Notes under the pieces: model-generated | Told to the model about the DNA's origin: nothing | Database searches by the model: none | Seen by the model: only the letters and a program-made list of their open reading frames with translations | NCBI RefSeq assembly: GCF_900104305.1 | Contig: NZ_FNJC01000004.1 | Location: forward strand, 124,001 to 188,000 | Source of the DNA: Filomicrobium insigne | GTDB taxonomy: Bacteria > Pseudomonadota > Alphaproteobacteria > Rhizobiales > Hyphomicrobiaceae | Length of the DNA: 64,000 nt | Direction: 5' to 3' | Translations under genes and position numbers: made by a program | Part shown: in pieces, positions 53,601 through 63,060 of the stretch | Numbering within the stretch: the stretch's first letter is position 1 | Layout of the letters: the number at the start of each line of letters is the position of its first letter

Positions 53601-54896
53601 TCATTTTATTTTTGCGGGATGCGGGTGTCCGAGCCAGTTGAGAGCGCCGCGGGCAGCTTTGACCGCGGTGGCAAACACGCCCTGGAGAAGATAGCCGCCC
53701 GTTGGTGCGTGCCAGTCCAGCATCTCGCCGGCACAAAAGACGCCAGGCCGATCGCGCAGCATCATGTTCTCATCGATAGCGTCCCAGGCCACGCCGCCGC
53801 TTGTTGAAATGGCGCGACCCAACGGAGACAGCTCCGTGACTTCAAGCTTGATTTTTTTTAAGTGTGCCGCGAGTTCTTGCGGGTCCTCCGGTAATCTGCC
53901 ATCCGGCTCCCGAGCCAACGCTACGGCTGCGGTGGTCAGGCCGGTCTTGCGACGCAGGAATGTTGCCATGGATTGCCGGCTGCGAGACGTACTCAGTCGT
54001 TCGGTCAGCTGTTGAAGGTCAAGATCGGGACGAAGATCGAGATCCAGGACTATCGGGGCGTGGTGCGCGTTAAGTCCGTCTCGGATCAGCTCATTGAGCG
54101 CATATACGCATCCCCCTTCGAGGCCGGTGCGCGTGATGACTGCTTCGCCGCGTACTGTCCGACCTGCGTAGCTTAGCGCAATACGTTTGAGCGGCTGCCC
54201 CGCGAAGCCGTCAATGAGATGCTTGGACCAGGCGATGCAGACACCAGCGTTGAATGGGCCAATGGGGGTGATGCCGATCCCTGCGTGTGCGAGCGTTTCG
54301 GTCCACGTGCCATCGGAACCTAGGCGTGGCCAACTGGCGCCGCCCAGGGCGAGGATCGTGGCGTCGGCTCTGATAAGTAAATTGTCGGCGTCGGGACGTG
54401 CAAATATTTGGTGCCCTGTATCGTCCCATCCGAGCCAGCGGTGGCGCAAATTGAGTTCAACACCAAGGTCCGTCAGCCGCTGAAGCCAAGCCCGCAATAA
54501 TGGGGAAGCCTTCAAGGTTTGCGGGAAAACTCTTCCGCTTGTGCCGACAAACGTCGGCTGGCCGAGATCTTCGGCCCATGCGCGCAGGGCTTCGGGGGGG
54601 AAGCTTTCGACAATGTCGGAAAGCGGCGTGTTTGCAGGGCCATACCGGTTCAGAAAGTCCGGCAATGGCTCGGAGTGCGTCAGGTTAAGTCCGCCCCGCC
54701 CAGCCATTAGGAACTTGCGGCCGGGTGCTGCCATATGGTCGAAGATATGGGTTCTGAGACCTGCGGATGCGACCGTTTCAGCAGCCATCAGGCCAGCCGG
54801 ACCGGCGCCGACAATTATAATTGTCGGCGCGACATGAGAGTTCTCGGTTTGCTTGCTGGAGTGTGCCGGCGTGAACTCGCCGTTCTTTTCGCTCAC
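53601..54896 (-). CDS. NAD(P)/FAD-dependent oxidoreductase of the BaiN/HI0933 type
   Basis: About 431 residues. The FAD-binding motif is [17 protein letters not shown] near the N-terminus; [18 protein letters not shown] and the C-terminal [20 protein letters not shown] with [20 protein letters not shown] are family markers. It is a cytoplasmic flavoprotein whose substrate is unknown. The preferred start is GTG at 54894-54896, which overlaps the stop of the upstream glyoxalase gene (GTGA), indicating coupling. An ATG at 54926 lies inside that gene. Confidence 0.88.
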   Translation of the reverse strand: MSEKNGEFTPAHSSKQTENSHVAPTIIIVGAGPAGLMAAETVASAGLRTHIFDHMAAPGRKFLMAGRGGLNLTHSEPLPDFLNRYGPANTPLSDIVESFPPEALRAWAEDLGQPTFVGTSGRVFPQTLKASPLLRAWLQRLTDLGVELNLRHRWLGWDDTGHQIFARPDADNLLIRADATILALGGASWPRLGSDGTWTETLAHAGIGITPIGPFNAGVCIAWSKHLIDGFAGQPLKRIALSYAGRTVRGEAVITRTGLEGGCVYALNELIRDGLNAHHAPIVLDLDLRPDLDLQQLTERLSTSRSRQSMATFLRRKTGLTTAAVALAREPDGRLPEDPQELAAHLKKIKLEVTELSPLGRAISTSGGVAWDAIDENMMLRDRPGVFCAGEMLDWHAPTGGYLLQGVFATAVKAARGALNWLGHPHPAKIK

Positions 54897-55333
54897 CAGT
54901 GACCGGTGTTTGGCATGGAGGCCCAAGGCTCTTGCTGGGGCAGTGCATCGCCTTTTTGCAAGAACTCAATCGAGACGTTGTCAGGCGAGCGGATGAAAGC
55001 CATGCGTCCATCGCGCGGCGGACGGTTTATTGTGACGCCAGCGTCGGCAATGTGTTGGCACGTGGCATAGATGTCATCAACCTCGAACGCGAGATGGCCG
55101 AAGTTGCGGCCTTCGCCGTAGGGTTCTGGATCCCAGTTATATGTGAGCTCCAGGACGGGGGCTTTTTCGGCGGCCGCACGTTGGCGATCTTCGGGAGCTG
55201 CGAGGAAGATCAACGTGAACCGGCCCGCCTCATTCTCCATGCGGTGCATTTCTCGCATGCCGAGTATGTTGCAGTAGAAGTTGAGGCTCTCGTCGATGTC
55301 GGAAATCCGGACCATCGTATGCAGATAGCGCAT
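54893..55333 (-). CDS. gloA: Lactoylglutathione lyase (glyoxalase I)
   Basis: A 146-residue VOC-fold enzyme: [40 protein letters not shown] and IEFLQKG carry the expected His and Glu metal ligands. It isomerises the hemithioacetal of methylglyoxal and glutathione in the cytoplasm. The C-terminus is longer than that of the E. coli enzyme by about 12 residues. It is translationally coupled to the downstream flavoprotein. Confidence 0.9.
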   Translation of the reverse strand: MRYLHTMVRISDIDESLNFYCNILGMREMHRMENEAGRFTLIFLAAPEDRQRAAAEKAPVLELTYNWDPEPYGEGRNFGHLAFEVDDIYATCQHIADAGVTINRPPRDGRMAFIRSPDNVSIEFLQKGDALPQQEPWASMPNTGHW

Positions 55334-55875
55334 GATGTCTCCTTGTCAGGTTCTGATCGCGCGAAATCCGTAGTCGCTGCCGGGCGCGACCCGCTTGTAA
55401 ACGGTTATCGCATGTGCTGTCCGGTTGGGACAGGGGCGGAGTTTCAAGGATGCGCAAGGTCCGGGCAAGAAATGCCAGGCAAGAAGCTTCGTTTGGGCAG
55501 AATCTTAGGGCTCAGGCGAACCATCGCGACCGATTCGCTGCGCCCGCGGGCACAATTTCGTCGAAATTTGATTACCAAACCGCCCCAGAAAAGATCGTGC
55601 AAAACTTATTTTGTTGAAGAATCGTGACAGCCGAAAGGCTCTTTGCTGACAGATATTTAACCATAAAAAGTTGAGGCAAATTAGGGGGGTGCTCCCCTGT
55701 TTGCTGGGGATGACGGCTTGCCAGGGGACTACCTTTGGCGTTCGGAGATGGTATGTTCCGCTCAACCGCGGATCACTGGTTTGAGGGCAGAGGGCAGCCC
55801 GACGATACGGCCTCCGCGGTCTAGTTAAATGTTAGCATTATCGTAGGCCATGTCACATGGCAGCGGGGGTACACT
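55334..55875. other. Gene-free region upstream of the cold-shock protein
   Basis: About 540 bp. GGGG/CCCC hairpins near 55683-55700 and a GGGATGACGG element resemble the intergenic repeats at 39.2 kb. A perfect dyad GCCATG-TCA-CATGGC (55847-55861) lies just before the ribosome site of the next gene and could affect its translation. No gene was recognised. Confidence 0.5.
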
Positions 55876-56481
55876 ATGAGCGATTCAAAGCGACCTTCCG
55901 GTCCGTTTTCTGAGGACTTTATCACGTATGAGAGCGTGGAAGCCCTGGAAGAAGCCGGTCTGGAGGTGTTCGAAGTTGCTGGCTCAATAAAGTGGTTCGA
56001 TGCGTCCAAGGGTTACGGGTTCATTGTACCGGATAATGGGCTGGGGGACGTGCTGTTGCACGTTACGTGTTTGCGAGCCGGCGGTTTTCAGACCGCTTAC
56101 GAAGGGGCTCGGGTTCATTGCCAGGTTATGAAGCGGCCCAAGGGCATGCAGGCTTTCCGCATTCTGTCCATGGACGAAAGTACGGCGATTCACCCATCCC
56201 AGCTTCCGCAGCGCACGCACGTTATCGTGACGCCAGAGAGCGATTGGGAGAGGGCGATCTGCAAGTGGTTTAATCGCGTACGCGGATTTGGCTTTTTAAC
56301 GCGTGGCGAGGGCACGCCTGATATCTTCTGCCACATGGAGACGCTGCGTCGGTTCGGTTTTACTGAGCTGCGTCCAGGGCAAGTGGTACAGGTTCGTTAT
56401 GGCTATGGTGAGAAGGGCTGCATGGCGGCGGAACTCAAGCCGGATGGCCAGCAGACGATGGGCTTTCCGGTCCAGCATTAA
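55876..56481 (+). CDS. Double cold-shock-domain protein
   Basis: A 201-residue protein with two cold-shock domains, about 35-100 and 115-190. The RNA-binding signatures are GSIKWFDASKGYGFIVPDNG in the first and CKWFNRVRGFGFLTRGEG in the second. Two-domain Csp proteins are common in Alphaproteobacteria and act on RNA structure under stress or in stationary phase. The acidic N-terminal 30 residues are not part of either domain. The DUF192 gene follows 10 bp later. Confidence 0.9.
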   Translation: MSDSKRPSGPFSEDFITYESVEALEEAGLEVFEVAGSIKWFDASKGYGFIVPDNGLGDVLLHVTCLRAGGFQTAYEGARVHCQVMKRPKGMQAFRILSMDESTAIHPSQLPQRTHVIVTPESDWERAICKWFNRVRGFGFLTRGEGTPDIFCHMETLRRFGFTELRPGQVVQVRYGYGEKGCMAAELKPDGQQTMGFPVQH

Positions 56482-56491
56482 AGCCAGCGAT

Positions 56492-57007
56492 TTGACATTT
56501 TACCGTACACTCTCAGGCAGGGCTGCGAACTTCGCGGCCCTGTTGTCGTTGTCGGTTGCCATTTTGGCGGCCTGTGGCTTCTTTGGGATGACGGAGAGCA
56601 TCGCAGGCGGACAAATGCCACGCGAGACGCTGACGATTCAAAGTGGAGAAAAAACTCATACCTTCGAGGTGGAGGTTGCTCGGTCGCCGCAAGAGAAGTC
56701 GCGGGGGCTAATGTACCGGACCGAGCTCCCTGTTGGGACAGGGATGCTCTTTCCCTATGAAGAGCCCACTGAAATTCAGATGTGGATGCGCAACACATAC
56801 ATATCTCTCGATATGGTCTTTATTCGAGCGGATGGGCGCGTTCATCGCGTCGCGGCTTATACGGAGCCGATGTCGGACGACATCGTTAGTTCGCACGGGG
56901 ATGCGACAGGCGTTCTAGAGATTGGTGGGGGCGAAGCCTCGCGATTGGGAATCAAGGCGGGTGATCTTGTGCGACACGCCCATTTTGGAACCGCTTCATC
57001 GCGTTAA
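56492..57007 (+). CDS. DUF192 lipoprotein
   Basis: About 171 residues. The DUF192 domain begins RETLTIQSGEKTHTFEVEVA and includes RGLMYRTELPVGTGMLFPY and MWMRNTYISLDMVFI. Before it lies ALLSLSVAILAACG, a good lipobox (LAAC), so the protein is probably lipid-anchored. No ATG gives a complete signal; a TTG at 56492 does, 10 bp after the cold-shock gene. The alternative is an ATG at 56588-56590, which would drop the signal. The function of DUF192 is unknown. Confidence 0.78.
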   Translation: MTFYRTLSGRAANFAALLSLSVAILAACGFFGMTESIAGGQMPRETLTIQSGEKTHTFEVEVARSPQEKSRGLMYRTELPVGTGMLFPYEEPTEIQMWMRNTYISLDMVFIRADGRVHRVAAYTEPMSDDIVSSHGDATGVLEIGGGEASRLGIKAGDLVRHAHFGTASSR

Positions 57008-57122
57008 TCAGCGTCTTGGGCCACCGTGTCACATCAGATTTATGAGGCTCAGTTGTTCTGCACGCTTGACCTGAGCGGCAAGAGGCGGCACAGACAGTCA
57101 GCCAGTTACGAACTTGGCATGT

Positions 57123-57199
57123 CGGGGCATAGCTCAGCCTGGTAGAGCACCTGCTTTGGGAGCAGGGGGTCCGGAGTTCGAATCCCCGTGCCCCGACCA
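57123..57199 (+). tRNA. tRNA-Pro (TGG)
   Basis: A 77-nt cloverleaf: acceptor CGGGGCA pairs with TGCCCCG, then A and CCA encoded. The anticodon loop TTTGGGA gives UGG. The T arm contains GTTCGAATC. Confidence 0.97.
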
Positions 57200-57305
57200 T
57201 TTCCTTTTCAAATACCTAGAAATTACCTCATGTGGGTTGCGCGTCCGGGTGGCTGCGGCTATTCGATGAACGGACGTGTTTTCGCTTCATTTGCGGGAAA
57301 TCAGC

Positions 57306-57611
57306 ATGGTTGTGCGCATCTACAAGCCTGCCAAGACGGCTATGCAATCGGGCCGCGCGCGGACGATGGAATGGGTCGTTGAATACGAGCCAGAGTCTCC
57401 GCGTGAGGTGGAACCTCTGATGGGGTGGACATCTTCGGCTGACATGCATTCTCAAGTCCGGTTGGAGTTTGCCAGCAAGGAAGATGCGATCGCCTATGCT
57501 GAGCGCCACGGGCTGGCTTATCGTCTTATTGATCCGAAGGACCGCAAGCCTGTGCGCAAGTCGTATGCCGATAATTTCAAGTTCGGCCGGATCGGTTCCT
57601 GGACGCATTAA
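57306..57611 (+). CDS. NADH dehydrogenase accessory subunit, NDUFS4 family
   Basis: A 101-residue protein: MVVRIYKPAKTAMQSGRART, the conserved LMGWTSSADMHSQVRLEF and YADNFKFGRIGSWTH match the alphaproteobacterial homologue of the 18-kDa complex I subunit. It is found in Alphaproteobacteria and mitochondria. The start is the ATG at 57306. It lies alone between two tRNA genes. Confidence 0.93.
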   Translation: MVVRIYKPAKTAMQSGRARTMEWVVEYEPESPREVEPLMGWTSSADMHSQVRLEFASKEDAIAYAERHGLAYRLIDPKDRKPVRKSYADNFKFGRIGSWTH

Positions 57612-57659
57612 TGCGTCCTCTACGACAGCTGTGGTAGTCATGTGCCGTCGGTCAATTGT

Positions 57660-57736
57660 GGTCCCGTAGCTCAGCTGGATAGAGCAACTGCCTTCTAAGC
57701 AGTAGGTCGCAGGTTCGAATCCTGCCGGGATCGCCA
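57660..57736 (+). tRNA. tRNA-Arg (TCT)
   Basis: A 77-nt cloverleaf: acceptor GGTCCCG pairs with CGGGATC (one G-T pair), then G and CCA encoded. The anticodon loop CTTCTAA gives UCU. The T arm contains GTTCGAATC. Confidence 0.96.
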
Positions 57737-58388
57737 ATGAATTCATTGGCTAATTTAGTGACCGATTTTAGGGGCGCTGGGCCCAGGCTACCAACGGGCC
57801 ACCAGGGCGAAGCGCCTTCCTTCCGTAACAATCCGTACTCTTACCGTGGTTTGCAGGTCGAAATGTAGGTTTGCGGCCTGCGGCGTTGCATGCGTGCTGT
57901 GCCTGGGGTTGTGTTCCCCCTCTTTGGAGGTCTAGCAGGCCAAGACAATTTAGAGAACGCTTCGCGTCCTTGAGGGCCAGCGTTGAACAGCGAGCCCCTC
58001 CGGTTGTCACGGAGCGGGTAGGTCAAAGCGTCTGCAACTACGTATCCGGGAAAAGCTGCTGGTGCCGCTGGCAGTGATCAAGTTGGCGGAGGGCGGTTCA
58101 ACCAACAGATTCTGCGAGGGACAAGTTCAGAGGGGTGCGGCCAACAGGATCGCGGCGCTCAAGTTGCGCTTCACCGTCGACATCTGGGAAGCGATCGTGG
58201 CGTCTGCCCGAGGCGTGAAGGCGTTGGTGATTGATGGTCCGATTTTGCCGGGTTTCGGCGGTGCTCAACTACCGCTTCGGCATTCGTCTTGGCGGGCAAG
58301 AAGAAGTTGAACGGCACCACTATAGCTTCGGATTGCGGCTCGCGGACATCGGGAAGGCCCTGATGCCGCTCCGGAGCAGTGTCATCGC

Positions 58389-58404
58389 TCAACCGAATGG
58401 TTGA
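58389..58404 (+). promoter_or_regulatory. Operator-like dyad 1 upstream of the second xoxF
   Basis: TCAACC-GAAT-GGTTGA, a perfect 6-bp inverted repeat with a 4-bp spacer, 102 bp before the start codon. It has the same arms and spacer length as the dyad at 58427. Confidence 0.65.
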
Positions 58405-58426
58405 CTTTCCGATAGGGCAGGGATAT

Positions 58427-58442
58427 TCAACCAATGGGTTGA
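58427..58442 (+). promoter_or_regulatory. Operator-like dyad 2 upstream of the second xoxF
   Basis: TCAACC-AATG-GGTTGA, identical arms to dyad 1 and centred 38 bp from it, 64 bp before the start codon. Confidence 0.65.
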
Positions 58443-58505
58443 GGGAAAATGTTGCAAGCCCGCGGCCCTAAGGACACCAATTTAATATTGGATGAGGAAA
58501 CAAAG

Positions 58506-60326
58506 ATGGCAAAGGGCCAACTAGGGCTAGCGCTGACCTTGGTCAGTATGTTTGCGACAACTGCTATCGCCAATGATGACGTCGCAAAAAATACGAGCGA
58601 TCCAAAACAATGGGCGATGCAATCCGGTGATTATTACAATCAACGGTATTCCAAGCTGGATCAAATCAACACGACTAATGTCAAAGATCTCAAGGTCGCC
58701 TGGACTTTCTCGACGGGCGTGTTGCGGGGCCACGAAGGTTCGCCGCTCGTGATTGACAATGTCATGTACGTGCATACCCCGTTCCCAAACAACGTCTATG
58801 CGTTGGATTTGAACAGCGAGGGGAAGATTCTCTGGTCTTATGCCCCTAAGCAAGACCCCGCAGTGGTCGCAATAATGTGCTGCGACACAGTGAATAGAGG
58901 TGTCGCTTACGCGGATGGAACGATCTTTCTTCATCAGGCCGACACTGCTGTCGTAGCTCTCGATGCGAAAACGGGGAAAGAAATCTGGAAGGCAGTGAAT
59001 GGCGATCCCAAAAAGGGTGAGTCGGGGACTGCTGCACCGCTTGTCGTCAAGAACGCAGTGATCGTTGGTAATTCTGGCGCTGAATTTGGTGTGCGCGGTC
59101 ACCTGACGGCTTATGACATCAAGAATGGGAAACGCCTTTGGCGTGCCTACGCCACAGGTCCGGACGATGAAATTCTGTTTGACCCCGAGAGGACAACATC
59201 CCTGGGTAAGCCGGTTGGCCGGGATTCGTCCCTCAAAACCTGGAACGGCGATCAGTGGAAGATCGGCGGAGGAACAGCGTGGGGTTGGTTCTCATACGAT
59301 CCCGAACTCAATCTGATCTATTATGGGACGGCAAATCCGTCGACTTGGAATCCTGCACAGCGTGCTGGTCCGGATGGGAAGCCCATCGACCAAAAATGGA
59401 CGATGGCGATAATCGCTAGAAATCCGGAAACTGGTGTTGCGGCGTGGGCCTATCAAATGACACCGTTTGACGAATGGGATTACGACGGTGTCAACGAAAT
59501 GATACTTGCGGACATTCCGGTAAATGGAGAGGTTGTTCCGGCGCTAGTCCACTTTGATCGAAATGGCTTAGCTTATACGATCAATCGAAAGACGGGAATT
59601 CCGCTCGTTGCTGAGAAATTCGATCCGGTTGTCAACTGGACGTCTGGTGTGGACTTGGATCCCAAGAGCTCAACATATGGGCGTCCGAAGGTCGTCGCCA
59701 AGTATTCAACATTCCAAAACGGTGAAGATGTAAACGTGAAGGGAATTTGTCCGGCTGCGCTTGGAACAAAGGACCAACAGCCGGCGGCATTCTCTCCAAA
59801 GAGTGGTCTCTTCTACGTGCCGACCAATCACGTCTGCATGGACTACGAGCCGTTCCGGGTGAGCTACACTGCGGGTCAGCCTTACGTTGGCGCGACGGTG
59901 TCGATGTACACTGCTCCCAACAGTCATGGCGGCATGGGTAACTTCATTGCTTGGGATGCTGGGAAGGGAGAGATCAAGTGGTCGGTCCCTGAACAGTTCT
60001 CGGTTTGGTCTGGCGCGCTTGCTACTGCTGGTGACGTTGTTTTCTACGGCACTCTTGAAGGATACCTGAAGGCTGTCAGTGCTGTAGACGGCAAGGAACT
60101 ATTTAAGTTCAAGACCGCATCCGGCATCGTTGGTAACGTGTTCACCTACGAGCACAAAGGCAATCAGTTTGTTGGTGTCTACTCGGGCGTCGGCGGTTGG
60201 GCCGGCATCGGTTTGGCTGCCGGTTTGACTAATCCCAATGATGGTCTGGGTGCAGTCGGCGGTTACGCTGGCCTCAAGCAATACACAAACCTGGGCGGCA
60301 GCCTGACGGTATTCTCGCTCCCTTAG
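58506..60326 (+). CDS. xoxF: Lanthanide-type methanol dehydrogenase XoxF (second copy)
   Basis: A 606-residue PQQ methanol dehydrogenase with signal peptide ending TAIANDD. It has adjacent Cys125-Cys126, metal ligands Glu193 and Asn277, catalytic Asp325 and the lanthanide-type Asp327 in DEWDYDG. It is clearly a paralogue of the copy at 21951, with a short insertion near residues 288-295 (GPDGKPIDQ). Codon use is less biased and more AT-rich than in the first copy, so expression is probably lower or conditional. No xoxG or xoxJ is nearby. The ATG at 58506 follows GAGGAAA; an in-frame ATG at 58449 is less likely. Confidence 0.95.
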   Translation: MAKGQLGLALTLVSMFATTAIANDDVAKNTSDPKQWAMQSGDYYNQRYSKLDQINTTNVKDLKVAWTFSTGVLRGHEGSPLVIDNVMYVHTPFPNNVYALDLNSEGKILWSYAPKQDPAVVAIMCCDTVNRGVAYADGTIFLHQADTAVVALDAKTGKEIWKAVNGDPKKGESGTAAPLVVKNAVIVGNSGAEFGVRGHLTAYDIKNGKRLWRAYATGPDDEILFDPERTTSLGKPVGRDSSLKTWNGDQWKIGGGTAWGWFSYDPELNLIYYGTANPSTWNPAQRAGPDGKPIDQKWTMAIIARNPETGVAAWAYQMTPFDEWDYDGVNEMILADIPVNGEVVPALVHFDRNGLAYTINRKTGIPLVAEKFDPVVNWTSGVDLDPKSSTYGRPKVVAKYSTFQNGEDVNVKGICPAALGTKDQQPAAFSPKSGLFYVPTNHVCMDYEPFRVSYTAGQPYVGATVSMYTAPNSHGGMGNFIAWDAGKGEIKWSVPEQFSVWSGALATAGDVVFYGTLEGYLKAVSAVDGKELFKFKTASGIVGNVFTYEHKGNQFVGVYSGVGGWAGIGLAAGLTNPNDGLGAVGGYAGLKQYTNLGGSLTVFSLP

Positions 60327-60361
60327 CGCTTCCTCCTAAAATCGCGGTTGCGAGATTTGAC

Positions 60362-60391
60362 TAGTCCGGCGCAATGCGTCGGACTATTTTT
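60362..60391 (+). terminator. Intrinsic terminator after the second xoxF
   Basis: An 11-bp stem (TAGTCCGGCGC against GCGTCGGACTA, one wobble) with a 3-nt loop, followed by TTTTTAT, 36 bp after the stop. Confidence 0.88.
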
Positions 60392-60498
60392 ATGTCTTAA
60401 GAAATTTGGAATTGCAATTACGAGCAACAAAGATTTTTACGAATCTGTTTGCGAAAACTTGTCTTAAAAGACCGGCGCTTCTGAGGTTTAAACCGTGA

Positions 60499-61626
60499 TC
60501 AATCTCGGCTCAAAGCTTTGTCGAGATCCGTTTCAACGCCCGCTTCATCTTCGGACACTACATCTGAGAACGCAGCGAGATACTTCCAATCCGTTCGAGG
60601 AACTGGATGCTTGCCATCTGGTACGAAAGGCGACTCCTCAACGAGAGCCATTTTATGAATATACCGAGGGCAATTGGGAAATACCGCATCGATTGCAATG
60701 CGTACGATTGACCGCGCGCCCGGGTACCGACTAAAAAGCTTATCGTTTTCCGTGAATATCTGAGCGCGTCCGTTCACCCGTAATCGCGCTTGCTTTTCAA
60801 AATCGACGAATAGCAAGCCGACTCGGCCATTCTCGCTAATATTGCCAACAGAAATTAGCATTCCATTCCCGTCAAAGTCTGGAAATGCTAATGTCTTATT
60901 GTCGATGATGTTAACAAAGCCTCGGGCTCCGCCCTTATAGGAGCAGCTAGGCTGTCCATCCGCATCGGTCGTGGCTAGGAAAAACATATTCTGTCGAGCG
61001 ATAAACACGGCGTCCACGACATTTAATTCGTGTTTTACCGTGAGCGCCTGAAGGCGATCGGCTAGCTTTCGAGTGCCATTACGATCCTGGAGACGACGGT
61101 GCTCATCAGTAAAAAACTCTCTGCTAGGGTTGTCGGCTTCTTGCTGATCAATAGGAAGGTGGAGCCTGGAAGTTGGTTCCAATTTTTCCAAGCACCTGCT
61201 CCAGTTGATACGGTAGAGCTCGGCGGCCTCGCGGTCAGCGAGCTTTTCGTGGCTGAGCGTCAGTTCAGTGACATCGGAACTTCTACGCCGAAGATCTGCA
61301 ATCACTAAGGACGTGGCGCCTCGCAGTGCTGAAACGGGCCCATCATATGTCCAGGTAATAGATACTCGTTTGTTCTCAATGATCTCGATATACGTGCCGG
61401 TTATAGAATATGCGCTGCCGTCGCCATGGAGGCCGTCGATACGGTATTGCCCCCCTGGTCGGAGGTCTGCAGTGACGGCTGTGACGCTATCAGCTCCTGG
61501 AGCCAACCATTGCGCAATTAGCCTCGGCTCGGTCCATGCAGCAAAAACGGCTTCTGAAGAGGATTGAATTTTTCGAACCAGAGTTACCGCGACATTCTTC
61601 TGACGGTTTCGCGCGCTAGTTCTCAT
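60499..61626 (-). CDS. AHSA1 (SRPBCC)-pyridoxamine-phosphate-oxidase-like fusion protein
   Basis: About 375 residues. Residues about 15-155 form an AHSA1/SRPBCC domain (IQSSSEAVFAAWTEPRLIAQ, then LTLSHEKLADREAAELYRIN). Residues about 185-360 form a PPOX-type flavin split barrel (FFLATTDADGQPSCSYKGG, VGNISENGRVGLLFVDFEK). No frame break lies between them, so it is a true fusion. The ATG at 61624-61626 overlaps the end of the ArsR gene, which is usual for ArsR-AHSA1 pairs. Function is unknown; the PPOX part could reduce or bind a flavin-dependent substrate. Confidence 0.85.
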   Translation of the reverse strand: MRTSARNRQKNVAVTLVRKIQSSSEAVFAAWTEPRLIAQWLAPGADSVTAVTADLRPGGQYRIDGLHGDGSAYSITGTYIEIIENKRVSITWTYDGPVSALRGATSLVIADLRRRSSDVTELTLSHEKLADREAAELYRINWSRCLEKLEPTSRLHLPIDQQEADNPSREFFTDEHRRLQDRNGTRKLADRLQALTVKHELNVVDAVFIARQNMFFLATTDADGQPSCSYKGGARGFVNIIDNKTLAFPDFDGNGMLISVGNISENGRVGLLFVDFEKQARLRVNGRAQIFTENDKLFSRYPGARSIVRIAIDAVFPNCPRYIHKMALVEESPFVPDGKHPVPRTDWKYLAAFSDVVSEDEAGVETDLDKALSRD

Positions 61627-61957
61627 CTTTTTTACCCTCTCGACGCAGTACTTCTTCGAGTGCATCCAGTCGTTGATTCCAGAAGCGTTCGTATCCAGAG
61701 AGCCAAGTGTAGGCCTCGTTCAACGCATCTGCGTTTAAAGTGCAAATGTGATTGCGGCCCCTTACCTCCCGGTAGACTATACCTGCCCGTTCAAGGGACT
61801 TCACATGCTTGGAGATTGCTGACAGCGACATTGAGAATGGAGGAACCAATTCTGTGATGCTGTAGGGCCTGACCGCAAGCAGGCTGACTATCTCCCGACG
61901 GGTCGGATCGGATAGAGCATGGAAGACGCAGTTGAGGCGATCGGTTTCATCATACAT
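61616..61957 (-). CDS. ArsR-family transcriptional regulator
   Basis: A 113-residue winged-helix regulator: LSDPTRREIVSLLAVRPYSI and the recognition-helix segment LSAISKHVKSLERAGIVYRE. It has no metal-binding cysteines, so it belongs to the subgroup paired with AHSA1 proteins and senses something other than a metal. It overlaps the start of the fusion gene and probably controls that operon. Confidence 0.92.
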   Translation of the reverse strand: MYDETDRLNCVFHALSDPTRREIVSLLAVRPYSITELVPPFSMSLSAISKHVKSLERAGIVYREVRGRNHICTLNADALNEAYTWLSGYERFWNQRLDALEEVLRREGKKDEN

Positions 61958-62124
61958 TGCTTAAATGATCATGTCGGCGGGGCCAGCTGCAGTGTCTTGA
62001 TTACGGCGTTATGGGGGCGTCGAAGAGCGACGCGCCAATTACATATCGTAGGGCAATTTGACTAGAAGAGCCAGAGGTCGGGAGCTTTGTTCGTTGCGCG
62101 GTTGATCCTCAGCACATTTAAGAT

Positions 62125-63060
62125 TCATGCTGCTGGCAGTTCGCCAAAACGTTGCTTTAGTCGATCAGCAAGAAAATTTACGAACGCTCGGACTTTAGCG
62201 GAGAGATTGTGACGCGCCGGATAAACGGCGTAGATGTCAGCGTCTGGTTGGGAGTAGCGAGGCAGCACAAGCCGAAGCCGATCCGCCTCCACGTGGCGCA
62301 AGATGTCCCACTCCGACCGCAGCATCACTCCATGCCCATCGAGCACCCACTTCAACGCGATCTCGCCGTCATTGCTGCTGAGCGCTCCTCTTACCTTGAT
62401 GGTCGCTAAACGGTCGTTTCGCTGTAATTTCCAAAGGTCGTAGGTTTCGTTGTCCTGTCGCAGAACAATGCAGTTGTGGTGCTCAAGGTCCTCGAGGCGC
62501 TGAGGTGCACCGTGCTGTTCGAGATAACTCGGCGCAGCGCACATCAGCCGCCGATTGCACTGGAGCTTGCGCGCAATCAAACGCGAATTTGGCTGACTTC
62601 CGAAGCGTATTCCGAGATCAAACCGTTCCTCCACGAGATTGAATGGCGCATCGCTGAGGACGAGCTGTATTTCCACGAGCGGGTGGCACTTCGAGAATTC
62701 CGAGACGATCGTGGCAACGTGCTCACGTCCGAATCCGAACGTCGCGTTGATGCGCAGCAGGCCTTTCGGGGTCGCGCTCGCGTCGGTCAACGACTCGTTC
62801 AGATCATCGATGTCTCGAAGAATCTGGATCGCACGCTCGTAATAGGCTTCGCCTTCGCCCGTCATACTGACGCGCCGCGTGGTGCGATTGAGAAGACGGA
62901 CGCCAAGCCGGTCTTCCAGTTTAGCGAGCCGCTTGCTGACCGCAGGCGGCGAGACGCCGAGTTCCAGCGCCGCCGCAGCGAAGCTGCCCTTGCGCGCGAG
63001 GAGAATGAAAAAGGCTAGGTCGGTCTCGGCCGTCATTCGTAACTCCAGGTTCATAATCAA
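62125..63060 (-). CDS. LysR-family transcriptional regulator
   Basis: A 311-residue LysR regulator. The helix-turn-helix is FFILLARKGSFAAAALELGV followed by SPPAVSKRLAKLEDRLGVRLL, and the effector-binding domain runs from about residue 100 (LRINATFGFGREHVATIV). It diverges from a TctC-type binding-protein gene about 300 bp away, which is a likely target. Met3 and Met9 are alternative starts. Confidence 0.92.
   Translation of the reverse strand: MIMNLELRMTAETDLAFFILLARKGSFAAAALELGVSPPAVSKRLAKLEDRLGVRLLNRTTRRVSMTGEGEAYYERAIQILRDIDDLNESLTDASATPKGLLRINATFGFGREHVATIVSEFSKCHPLVEIQLVLSDAPFNLVEERFDLGIRFGSQPNSRLIARKLQCNRRLMCAAPSYLEQHGAPQRLEDLEHHNCIVLRQDNETYDLWKLQRNDRLATIKVRGALSSNDGEIALKWVLDGHGVMLRSEWDILRHVEADRLRLVLPRYSQPDADIYAVYPARHNLSAKVRAFVNFLADRLKQRFGELPAA

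Larger units (their letters stand above)
57737..58505. other. Gene-free stretch between tRNA-Arg and the second xoxF
   Basis: About 770 bp. Short open frames on both strands have no ribosome sites and no family resemblance; a decayed gene is possible around 58020-58320, but no family could be named. No integrase or direct repeat of the tRNA 3' end was seen. The last 120 bp hold two operator-like dyads and presumably the xoxF2 promoter. Confidence 0.55.

Noticed and set aside
56952-57200. Leftward open frame with GARGFELRTPCSQSRCSTRL
   Set aside because: It is the antisense of tRNA-Pro; this peptide pattern is a well-known artefact of tRNA genes.
57228-57746. Leftward open frame beginning MNSLAIPAGFEPATYCLEG
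   Set aside because: The start is the antisense of tRNA-Arg and the rest is antisense to the NDUFS4 gene.
57737-58505. Integrative element at tRNA-Arg
   Set aside because: No integrase gene and no repeated tRNA 3' end were found in the window, so an island cannot be claimed.
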